37,788 nucleotides of DNA from an uncultured Clostridia bacterium (lineage in GTDB: Bacteria > Bacillota > Clostridia > Oscillospirales > Ruminococcaceae), in contig CALWNT010000058.1 of assembly GCA_944382885.1 (NCBI GenBank), positions 1 through 37,788 on the forward strand, in the 5' to 3' direction. Below the pieces are notes generated by a model, which had not been told where the DNA came from, ran no database searches, and was given only the letters and a program-made list of their open reading frames with translations. Positions 15,783 through 23,463 of this stretch are shown piece by piece (the stretch's first letter is position 1; the number at the start of each line of letters is the position of its first letter). The position numbers and the translations under genes are program-made.

Positions 15783-17678
15783 TTATTTTCCTCTTTTCTC
15801 TGCTAATACTCTTTCTAAATTGTCCCTGTAAAATACTTCTAATTTCCCGCCTCTTGTGACATTGTAAATTTCGCAACGCTTTTTGTAAGCAAATGGCCTG
15901 ATAGCTTTATATCCTTCTATTGCTAAAGCAGAGGCCTGAGGCAACCAACCTTCTTTGATTTTTTGTTGGTCTCCCGGCGCTTCGATAAAATGAATTTTAG
16001 GTTGTGAGTAGTCGCAATCAGCACCGATAATATAAATTTCTTTGAATCCCATATATAAAGCAATTTGAATTGCCATATTGGTAACGGTAAAGCCTTCGTA
16101 AACGCATACTGACATATCTTTACTGTACTTAATTTTTCCTTTTTCTAACCAAGAGGGTTGATGATTTTTATAGTTAATTAATAAGTAGGTTTCTCTGCCA
16201 TTTTTTGTTTTAGGATCGCACCGATAATGAAAAAAGCTTTCTCTTTTCGCAAATGTGCCGCCATATACAGGATGATCGTGTAGTTCTTTTCCGAAACTTC
16301 TGAAATCGATCAACGCATAATAAGTCGGTCTCCATTTGGTATGCTCATATGCCTTTGTAATACTGTTTACCCCAATTGTGTATTCATTTTCCAATAATTC
16401 TAAATCTTTAATGGTTAAGGATGGACCTGGACAGGTGATAAACACACGTTCGCCTTTATGGATATTTTTAAATCTTTTAATCCAACGCATATCTTTATTT
16501 AACCAAGATAAATGCAAAAAGCTTAATATTCTTCTATTTCTGATTTTGCGATGCATTGGTAGATCAGACTCTACACTCCATGTCTTTTTAGTCGTGTCAG
16601 GCATGTCTTTTGTTTGGTACCAGTGCACGATCTTACGAATTGTTTTACTTGTTAAAAAAGGATATAGTAGCCCCTTCGACTTAAATAATAAATCTATTCT
16701 GCGAGAACGGGTTTCTTCGTATAGAGTAGGATCGATTTCTTTTACGGAATTGGCAAACGAAATAATTTCTTTTTTGATTTCACGACTTCTTTTACAAATG
16801 CCATAATAAATGTCGTACTGACGAATGACACGATATCTATTTTCTTCTTTTATATGTTCATAAATATTAGGAGAAAATTCATCTTTATGTTCCGCGCAAA
16901 AACGAAGTGTTCGCTCTACCACAACACGGCGGTCTTTATGTTTTCTTGCGAATACACTGGCATCGACACTTTGGCCTTCTCTTCCCAAACGATATTGATA
17001 GAGGTATCTGTCAATTGGCAATACGGTTTTGACATATGCCATCGGCATCGTGTCGTATTCAATATCATCATAGGAAACTCGCTCAGAGAAGCGAATGTCA
17101 TGTTCCCTTAATAAAGCAGTTCTGTATGTAATGTGATGGAATAGATATTGGTTAGAAAAATCAAATAATTCTGTTTCGAAATCGTATACCTGCCCATAGA
17201 TTAAAACTTTTCTGCCTGGTTTTGGATTTGCTTTTTTTTCATCAATTTCTTTACGGTTCCAAACATTTTTTATTCTGATTTTAATTTGTTTGTCAGAATT
17301 TTCAAATACCTTTACAAAATTGGTCAGCACCATATCCGCATCATGGGTTTTTAAATCTTTTATCATAGCTTTTAACGACTCGGTGTCAAACCAATCATCA
17401 GCATCCAAGGGCCTATAATATTTACCACTTGCAAGTTCGATTCCTTTGTTCAGTGCTGATCCATGACCACCATTTTCCTTACAAATAACTTTAAAGGTAT
17501 TTGGGTATTGTTCTTCATATTTTCTGGCTACTTTTGCAGTATCATCTTTAGAACCGTCGTCAATAATTAACACTTCTAGATCGTTCATATACTCGTCACA
17601 AATCAAAGAGTCTAAGGTTTGAGCAATATAGTCCTGCATATTATATGCGGGGATGACTACACTTAATATTTTTTCCAT
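15783..17678 (-). CDS. GT2 glycosyltransferase with MptE/GT42-like C-terminal domain
   Basis: 631 residues from the ATG at 17678, which has GGAGAAC upstream; the frame is open 14 codons further but lacks support. The N-terminal GT-A domain (about 1-230) is family 2: SVVIPAYNMQDY, IIDDGSKDD, and the metal motif LDADDWFD. The C-terminal domain (about 400-631) begins ERVFITCPGPSL and continues with IGVNSITKAY and IYIIGADCDYS. This pattern is shared by DUF115/MptE-like proteins, Maf flagellin glycosylation factors and, more loosely, GT42 sialyltransferases. The cytidylyltransferase is next in the operon, so this domain is a reasonable candidate to transfer the CMP-activated acid, with the GT2 half adding the acceptor sugar. 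That is inference. Confidence 0.75.
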   Translation of the reverse strand: MEKILSVVIPAYNMQDYIAQTLDSLICDEYMNDLEVLIIDDGSKDDTAKVARKYEEQYPNTFKVICKENGGHGSALNKGIELASGKYYRPLDADDWFDTESLKAMIKDLKTHDADMVLTNFVKVFENSDKQIKIRIKNVWNRKEIDEKKANPKPGRKVLIYGQVYDFETELFDFSNQYLFHHITYRTALLREHDIRFSERVSYDDIEYDTMPMAYVKTVLPIDRYLYQYRLGREGQSVDASVFARKHKDRRVVVERTLRFCAEHKDEFSPNIYEHIKEENRYRVIRQYDIYYGICKRSREIKKEIISFANSVKEIDPTLYEETRSRRIDLLFKSKGLLYPFLTSKTIRKIVHWYQTKDMPDTTKKTWSVESDLPMHRKIRNRRILSFLHLSWLNKDMRWIKRFKNIHKGERVFITCPGPSLTIKDLELLENEYTIGVNSITKAYEHTKWRPTYYALIDFRSFGKELHDHPVYGGTFAKRESFFHYRCDPKTKNGRETYLLINYKNHQPSWLEKGKIKYSKDMSVCVYEGFTVTNMAIQIALYMGFKEIYIIGADCDYSQPKIHFIEAPGDQQKIKEGWLPQASALAIEGYKAIRPFAYKKRCEIYNVTRGGKLEVFYRDNLERVLAEKRGK

Positions 17679-17680
17679 TT

Positions 17681-19447
17681 TTACTGTTCTCCTTGTCCCA
17701 AATCTAAATATTGTTCCCAAAACTTTATATTTGTAATTTCATGAATGCGTTCTTTCCATTCGATACTAACGTCATACATTTTGTTTTTAATAAGTTTTTT
17801 TGCTTTTCTGCATTCGAGTTTGCATGCAATCATTTTTTTAAAACTTTTTCTATAAATGCATTTTTTCCCGGTTATGCGGTTAATTAAAGTAACCTGTTTT
17901 GCGCGATAAGGAAAAGCCTCAGATATATTACAATTCACAACGATCTCTTCTTTTTTTGCCGGTAGCAAGTAATTTTTCAATAATCCTTTTTTGGATAAAT
18001 AGGAGACAGATTGTGTATTGTCTATTCTGCTTCTTAATTCCTCATCAGCTTCCTCCCAAGGCTTATTATATTTACTTAAAGTTTGATTAAGAGAAACTGG
18101 ATCAATTTGCATAAAGGCATCTATTCCTTTGCAAAAATCCTTGATTGCCTGACATGCCGCCATCGTTCTTTCATAATCGTAGTTAAAGATGGAGCGATGA
18201 AAAATATTCAGCCACTCCAATGCATATTCATCAATCAGTCTTCCGCCTAGTTCTGACATTACAATCAACTTGTTTCTCACATCATAGTACACAATAGAGG
18301 CTCCTCTTTGATTAGTAAAAAACGGATGCCATACGCCGATTCCGTTGATCGTAATTACTTCAAAATTATTTCTTGCGCCATATTCCACGTCATCCATATG
18401 AATAAATAGTGGTAATGGCAGATTGTCCCAGTTAATCTTGCTCAACGGCATACAACAATAGCACCACGCGTTGTAGTTTCTGTCAAACAATCTCTCGTTT
18501 TGGATTACATTCCTGAAAGTGCGCAAATCAATATTGTTATTTTTAAAAATTAGTTTACCTTTTCGGTATAATGCTGCATTCTCGAATTGTTGATATGGTT
18601 TGTCTAAAATTAGCATGCTTCCGCCAATCATCGCATCTTTATATTCTTTTTTGAGGAAGCGAAGAAACATATAGGTTCGTTCTAAGACATTCGGATCTAA
18701 CAAAATATCATCATCCATTAAGATAATATGAGAAAAATTTTTTTCTTCCTGCTGCTTTTTTGCTTCGATGATACAACGCGTAAAACCGCCGCTGCCACCA
18801 ACATTTTTATTGTGGAAAATATAGAGACTTTCTTCTGTTTTTTCAGATAAAGTTTGACCGTTATCCGAAACAAACACATACAGGTTATCGTATAAAACAG
18901 AAGCAGGATTATGAATAATGGTATCCTTTAACAACTTTAAATTTTTTTCAACGAATTCTTCTCTTCGAAAGGTACAAATACCGACTGCAATTTTCACAGA
19001 ATTTAATTCTAAGTTTTTACAATCCGTTTGATAATTAGCTCGATACAAAATGGTAGTATCGGAATAAGAAAAAATTCTAAAATAAGCAATCACACCATTA
19101 GGACATGCAGGATACTGTAAAATTAGAGTTTCTCTATCGGTTTTTCCTTTCTGATAAACAACTTTATTATCTCCTTGTAATCGAATGATATTTTTACTGT
19201 CAATCCATGCGTAACAAAGACAAATATCGCAAATGCCTTCTATATCTAGCTCCAGTTTTAGTTGTTGCAAGTGGGTATATTTTTTCCACTTCATAATGGA
19301 AAAGGAGTTAAAGTAAGTGTTTGTTTCTAGCAAGCCATCTTTTTTGATATGAGCTTCTGTGCTTATTTCTATATTTTTTCCGTTGAAATACAAATTTTTT
19401 TCTCGACAAACAGATTCATTCGGAAAAAGTAATTGTTGTAAGATCAT
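17681..19447 (-). CDS. GlfT2-like galactofuranosyltransferase (second copy)
   Basis: 588 residues from the ATG at 19447, preferred because GGAGGGG sits 9 nt upstream and MILQQLLFPNESVCRE aligns with the start of the paralogue upstream; an in-frame ATG six codons earlier would put that site inside the gene. Layout as in GlfT2: N-terminal beta-rich domain (about 1-165), GT-A domain from VGICTFRREEFV, metal motif ILMDDDI, the acceptor-site region YNAWCYCCMP, metal His in VWHPFF, and a helical C-terminus. GlfT2 uses UDP-galactofuranose to extend galactan, which fits the glf gene of this operon. It is clearly homologous to the neighbouring 19470-21203 gene but well diverged. Confidence 0.8.
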   Translation of the reverse strand: MILQQLLFPNESVCREKNLYFNGKNIEISTEAHIKKDGLLETNTYFNSFSIMKWKKYTHLQQLKLELDIEGICDICLCYAWIDSKNIIRLQGDNKVVYQKGKTDRETLILQYPACPNGVIAYFRIFSYSDTTILYRANYQTDCKNLELNSVKIAVGICTFRREEFVEKNLKLLKDTIIHNPASVLYDNLYVFVSDNGQTLSEKTEESLYIFHNKNVGGSGGFTRCIIEAKKQQEEKNFSHIILMDDDILLDPNVLERTYMFLRFLKKEYKDAMIGGSMLILDKPYQQFENAALYRKGKLIFKNNNIDLRTFRNVIQNERLFDRNYNAWCYCCMPLSKINWDNLPLPLFIHMDDVEYGARNNFEVITINGIGVWHPFFTNQRGASIVYYDVRNKLIVMSELGGRLIDEYALEWLNIFHRSIFNYDYERTMAACQAIKDFCKGIDAFMQIDPVSLNQTLSKYNKPWEEADEELRSRIDNTQSVSYLSKKGLLKNYLLPAKKEEIVVNCNISEAFPYRAKQVTLINRITGKKCIYRKSFKKMIACKLECRKAKKLIKNKMYDVSIEWKERIHEITNIKFWEQYLDLGQGEQ

Positions 19448-19469
19448 GAGTAATATCCCCTCCAATTTT

Positions 19470-21203
19470 CTATCTATTCCGATAGTTTTTTGCTCCTATA
19501 AGCAGATAGTGTGCAGAAAGTTTCATCAATCGACATAGGCTATTCCAAAAAGTCTTTTTAGAAATTTGGCTGACATAGCCCTTTTGATTAAAAAAGTTAT
19601 AATGTAGTACCTTGTCTGCGCCGAAATACATCTGGTCTGAATCGTAAATGGCATCGGTAATTCGATACCCATCCTCCTCTTTTGGGTATAGAAATTTCGG
19701 CGCCAAATAGCCATTTAACGTTAATTTTTGCTTAATAGACCAGTGTTCTTCAGAACGGCCAGAACGGAAACGTTCCGGTCGAAAAGCTACTTGATACTGC
19801 TCATACAGTTCTCTTTCCGTCAGAAATCTTTCCGAGCACCTGAGCAATTCCTGATGTAAACTCTCCGGATCAATTTTTTGTAAATAGTCCATCCCCTTTA
19901 TAGCGTCCTCGTAACCTCTGAGAATCATTTGAGCGGCATTATACTGATGATGATACAGCTTTTGCAGAACATCCTGCTTCATCTTTTGTACAAAGTCCCT
20001 TTTGGCATACTTCGTTCCTAAGAGTGTATGCATCAGCCAGAAATTGCGAGTGTTGTAGTATTCTATTACTGTGCTGTATTTTTTTTCAAACAGCTCATGC
20101 CAGACGCAAAATCCATTCAGGGTAATGATTTTGAGCTTACACCGCAGGCAGAACTCCACGTCGTCATATTTGAGAAAAAACGGACGGGGCAGGTTATTCC
20201 CGGTTGCCTTTACTGGCATACACATCAGCCACCATCCGTTATAATCGATTCTGCGAAGTTTTTCGTTTGCTAATACCTGCTGTTTTTCCCTCAGATCGAC
20301 AAAATGGCCATTCCCTATTTGTGTGAGTCCATCCATGATGCCTCCTGCCTCAAACTGGCGGTAAGGCTCGTCCATATAGAGCATACTCCCGCCGACACAG
20401 AGATCTTGGTACTCCGTCTTTACTACTGACAAAAAGGCATGCAATCGTTCAAAGCATCTGATATCCGTTAGGATGTCATCGTCCATCAGTATCATGTGGG
20501 TGTATTTTCCGGCGTTCCTGACTTCTTCCATCCCCCTGGAATAGCCGCCGCTCCCTCCCAAATTTTGTTGATAGATTAGGTGAAGCCGAGAATCGTTAAA
20601 TACTTCTCCCGACAAAGTCCGCCCATTATCGACGACCCAAAAATCCAAATATCCATCTAAATTTGTATTGGAGATTCCTTTCAAAAAATGTTCCAGATTT
20701 TTTAGAACATATTGCTCGCGATGATAAGTACAGATAATTCCCGCAAGGTTTACCGTTTTCTTAATGAGCTTTGAGGGTTCACAATGATAGGCAAGGGACC
20801 AGATTTTTAACTCTGATTCTGACGCTAATGTAGGATAAAACAGCACACAGTTATCTGCTATTCCGTCTGAGGGAACAGGAATCGACAATTCCATTCGGCC
20901 GCCTGCGTTTAACTGGCAGGACAGCAGCGTCTTCCCCTCTGCCTCTAGACTGCGGATACAGAATGTACCTTGGCCCTGAAAACAGACAGCTATGGAGAAT
21001 TGGCAGGCATTGGTATAACGGCGGTATTTTTCGATGGGAAATGAGTTAAAATAGGTGTCAAAAGAAACCTCTCCCCCATTGTGTAATGTGAGGAGTTTTT
21101 CGTTCTCAGACCAAGTCACCTTTTGCGGATCATTTGCCCGATAGTATAGTTCTGTTTCCCGGCAAATCTGACTGTCCGGAAATAGTATTTCATATAGTTT
21201 CAT
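19470..21203 (-). CDS. GlfT2-like galactofuranosyltransferase (first copy)
   Basis: 577 residues. N-terminal beta-rich domain (MKLYEILFPDSQICRE), GT-A domain from GIICTYHREQYV, QNLGGSGGYSRG, metal motif ILMDDDI, the GlfT2-type YNGWWLMCMP and metal-binding VWHELF, then a helical C-terminal part. It probably adds galactofuranose from UDP-Galf to a lipid-linked or growing glycan at the inner membrane face. Two such enzymes suggest either alternating linkages or initiation plus elongation, by analogy with GlfT1/GlfT2. The 148-nt gap after glf is AT-rich with no clear promoter. A GAGGG about 13 nt upstream of the ATG is a weak ribosome site. Confidence 0.82.
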   Translation of the reverse strand: MKLYEILFPDSQICRETELYYRANDPQKVTWSENEKLLTLHNGGEVSFDTYFNSFPIEKYRRYTNACQFSIAVCFQGQGTFCIRSLEAEGKTLLSCQLNAGGRMELSIPVPSDGIADNCVLFYPTLASESELKIWSLAYHCEPSKLIKKTVNLAGIICTYHREQYVLKNLEHFLKGISNTNLDGYLDFWVVDNGRTLSGEVFNDSRLHLIYQQNLGGSGGYSRGMEEVRNAGKYTHMILMDDDILTDIRCFERLHAFLSVVKTEYQDLCVGGSMLYMDEPYRQFEAGGIMDGLTQIGNGHFVDLREKQQVLANEKLRRIDYNGWWLMCMPVKATGNNLPRPFFLKYDDVEFCLRCKLKIITLNGFCVWHELFEKKYSTVIEYYNTRNFWLMHTLLGTKYAKRDFVQKMKQDVLQKLYHHQYNAAQMILRGYEDAIKGMDYLQKIDPESLHQELLRCSERFLTERELYEQYQVAFRPERFRSGRSEEHWSIKQKLTLNGYLAPKFLYPKEEDGYRITDAIYDSDQMYFGADKVLHYNFFNQKGYVSQISKKTFWNSLCRLMKLSAHYLLIGAKNYRNR

Positions 21204-21351
21204 GAACTTTCAATTACCCTCATATTATTTTCGCAAAAGGCCAATTTTCACTTCTTTGTTTTATAGTAAAAACGTTTATTTTCATTGCTTTGTATGAATA
21301 TACCTTATCTTTTTTGATTTTAGCAAAGCATTTTTGTCCCTACTAGAAAAA

Positions 21352-22458
21352 TTATTTTACTTTTAATTCTTTTTTCGCCGTGTTCAAGGCATCTTCGATT
21401 ACCTTGTCCATATCATAATATTTGTATTCACCTAAACGGCCGCCAAATATCACATCTTTTCTTTCATCTGCCAGAGCTTTGTATTTTAAATACAGTCCGT
21501 TATTTTTTTCATTGTTGATGGGGTAGTATGGTTCTGATTGTTGGGAAATCCACTCAGCAGAATATTCCCGGCTAATGACAGTTTTCGGCTGTTCTCCAAA
21601 TTCGAAATGTTTATGTTCGATCACACGGGTATAAGGAACGTCATGAGAAGTATAATTTACCACTGCATTTCCCTGATAGTTATCGCAATCTAAGACTTCT
21701 GTTTCAAACCGGACGGAACGATATTCCAGCGTACCGTATTGGTAATCAAAAAATTCGTCAATAGGGCCGGTATAGATAGTTTTTTTAGCGATGTTGGGAT
21801 GATCTTTAATGAAATCAAAGTAATCACAGTTTAATTTGATCGTGGCGCCGTTAAGCATCTTTTCGATAATTTGAGTATAACCGCCGATGGGAATTCCCTG
21901 ATACCGGTCATTGAAATAGTTGTTGTCGAATCGAAACCGCAGCGGCAGCCTCTTGATAATAAACGAAGGCAGTTCGCTACATGGCCGGCCCCATTGCTTT
22001 TCGGTATATTCTTTTACCAGTTTTTGATAAACATCTTTTCCTACTAATTTTAGTGCCTGTTCTTCTAAATTTTTAGGTTCCCCGATGTTTAAATCAGCAA
22101 TTTGTTCGGCGATCTTCTGTTTTGCTTCTTGTGGAGTCTTTACTCCCCACATTTGAGCAAAGGTATTCATATTAAAGGGAAGATTATAAAGTTCATCATG
22201 ATAGATTGCAACTGGAGAATTGATATAATGATTGAATTCTGCGAATTGATTGATATAGTTCCATATAGCTTGATTGGAGGTATGAAAAATGTGTGCACCG
22301 TACTTATGAACTTCAATTCCTTCTACAGAGTGGGTGTAAATATTTCCCCCGATATGGTCTCGTTTTTCTAATACCAGACAGGTTTTTCCCGCCTTAATAG
22401 CCTGTTGGGTAAAAACAGCGCCAAATAAACCAGATCCCACCACTAAATAGTCATACAT
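21352..22458 (-). CDS. glf: UDP-galactopyranose mutase
   Basis: Flavoenzyme that converts UDP-galactopyranose to UDP-galactofuranose; cytosolic. The 368 residues are the typical bacterial length from the ATG at 22458, which has GAGGAGG at good spacing; the frame is open 18 codons further without support. Seen: the FAD dinucleotide motif VVGSGLFGA, EKRDHIGGN, YGAHIFHTS, KQWGRPCSELP, and the C-terminal GGRLGEYKYYDMD characteristic of Glf. It is the first gene of the minus-strand operon and fits the two GlfT2-like transferases behind it. Confidence 0.97.
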   Translation of the reverse strand: MYDYLVVGSGLFGAVFTQQAIKAGKTCLVLEKRDHIGGNIYTHSVEGIEVHKYGAHIFHTSNQAIWNYINQFAEFNHYINSPVAIYHDELYNLPFNMNTFAQMWGVKTPQEAKQKIAEQIADLNIGEPKNLEEQALKLVGKDVYQKLVKEYTEKQWGRPCSELPSFIIKRLPLRFRFDNNYFNDRYQGIPIGGYTQIIEKMLNGATIKLNCDYFDFIKDHPNIAKKTIYTGPIDEFFDYQYGTLEYRSVRFETEVLDCDNYQGNAVVNYTSHDVPYTRVIEHKHFEFGEQPKTVISREYSAEWISQQSEPYYPINNEKNNGLYLKYKALADERKDVIFGGRLGEYKYYDMDKVIEDALNTAKKELKVK

Positions 22459-22511
22459 ATGTGCTCCTCCTCGATCATTCCAAAAGCAAATACATTTGAG
22501 TCGATTTTCCA

Positions 22512-22540
22512 TTTGGATTTTTATTTAGGAAAAATCCAAA
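22512..22540 (-). other. hairpin in the glf operon leader
   Basis: A perfect 11-bp inverted repeat, TTTGGATTTTT / AAAAATCCAAA with a 7-nt loop, lies about 54 nt upstream of the glf start, inside the expected leader. No T run follows on the minus strand, so it is not a plain terminator. It could stabilise the leader or act in control. Confidence 0.4.
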
Positions 22541-22614
22541 GCTCAAAATCCAGTTCCCCCACTGCTGAAAACAAACACACTAATTATGAGATATTTAATC
22601 GGTGAGTGAAAATT

Positions 22615-22636
22615 GATTTACCACTGATTTACCACT
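22615..22636 (-). repeat. tandem 11-bp repeat resembling Tn916 Int arm (DR2) sites
   Basis: Two perfect tandem copies of GATTTACCACT (plus), that is AGTGGTAAATC on the minus strand. The sequence resembles the DR2 arm site of Tn916 integrase (AGTAGTAAAT-like, from memory). It lies between the operon promoter and glf, and faces a similar pair at 23439-23461 in inverted orientation. Confidence 0.5.
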
Positions 22637-22661
22637 TTTGATTTTGGATCAAGCGAGATTT

Positions 22662-22689
22662 ACTATAAAATTTGTAAAATCCTACTCAA
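22662..22689 (-). promoter_or_regulatory. candidate promoter of the polysaccharide operon
   Basis: The minus strand reads TTGAGT-16 nt-TATAGT, pointing toward glf and giving a leader of about 200 nt that contains the arm-like repeats and the hairpin at 22512-22540. It is the best match in the stretch, but weaker than consensus. Confidence 0.4.
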
Positions 22690-22739
22690 AAACTTTTTAG
22701 CTTTAGTGGAAAGATATTGAAAAAAGCCCGCATAATTAT

Positions 22740-23326
22740 TGAACAGCACCCCATTTGTTAGATAGTATTATCATCCTGTCTAACAAATGGGGTGCTGTAT
22801 TATGCCAAAAGGAATATCAAACAAATGATATACGCCGGAATTCAAGCGAATGGTAGTAGGGACAATGTGAGAAGAACACCTGAGTATACCCGAAGTGATG
22901 CTTGAAATCAATGACCATGGTATCATTGAACGCTGGGAGCGAATCTATCTTGAAGAAGGGTCGGAAGGCTTGGCGGTAGAACGGCGCGGGCAAAAAATCA
23001 GCAGCCGGCCAAGTTGTCTAAGGCGGTTGAAAAAGACCTTATTGCAGAGAACCAGCGGCTACGCGCGGAGATCGATTACCTAAAAATTTGCAAGCCTTGG
23101 TTTTGGAAGAAGAGCGACGCCAGTACAGAAAACGCAGGTAGTCCAAAGCTTAAGGCCGAAATATCCTTTATTCCTTCTGCTTGAAATCGTTCAACCGCCT
23201 CGTGCCTCCTTAGAATCAAGGCAAAGTTAAAGGGCTTGCCGCCTGCCATTCACAGACAACAAGCCTTTCCGGTTGCTTGAACTATCTTTTTTCTAAAATA
23301 TTGTCTAACTTTTTGGGGTCACTTCA
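22740..23326 (+). mobile_element. degenerate IS3-family (IS150-like) element
   Basis: The ends TGAACAGCACCCCA and (reverse complement) TGAAGTGACCCCA are imperfect inverted repeats of the IS3/IS150 kind, and both contain the GTTAGA stretch. Just inside the left end, CAGCACCCCATTTGTTAGA is repeated as an inverted copy. The inside carries a broken orfA and only a trace of orfB, so about 0.6 kb remains of an element normally about 1.4 kb. I see no clear target duplication. Its transposase is not functional. Confidence 0.8.
22802..23270 (+). pseudogene. IS3-family transposase remnant (orfA with trace of orfB)
   Basis: The frame starts MPKGISNK then meets TGA. It continues YTPEFKRMVVGTM, hits another TGA, then runs through a recognisable helix-turn-helix part ending ERWERIYLEEGSEGLAVERR. 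After a frameshift AENQRLRAEIDYLK (orfA leucine-zipper region) and ALVLEEERRQYRKR follow. Past this, shifted traces of orfB (KGLPPAIHRQQAFPVA) are visible. Several stops and frameshifts and a missing catalytic domain make it dead. Confidence 0.8.
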
Positions 23327-23438
23327 TCATATGTGCGGGCTTTTACAGTTTTTGACAAAGAAAAAATAAAAGAATTTCATCCGAAAAAGAGGATCCAGCA
23401 AGAAATTAGGTCAGGATCACGCTGTATTATTAAGATGA

Positions 23439-23461
23439 AAGTGGTAAAAAAGTGGTAATCA
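23439..23461 (+). repeat. second pair of Int arm-like (DR2-like) repeats
   Basis: AAGTGGTAAA and AAGTGGTAATCA lie in tandem directly downstream of the integrase stop, where Tn916 has its DR2 arm sites. Orientation is inverted relative to the pair at 22615-22636. Confidence 0.5.
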
Positions 23462-23463
23462 AG

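Larger units (their letters stand above)
22720..23344. other. two arms of a former terminator split by an IS3-family remnant
   Basis: The left arm AAAAAAGCCCGCA (22720-22732) and right arm TGCGGGCTTTT (23334-23344) are complementary and end just outside the IS remnant. Joined, they form a classical hairpin with T runs on either strand, suited to end integrase transcription before the polysaccharide promoter. The IS insertion put about 600 nt into its loop. Confidence 0.55.
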
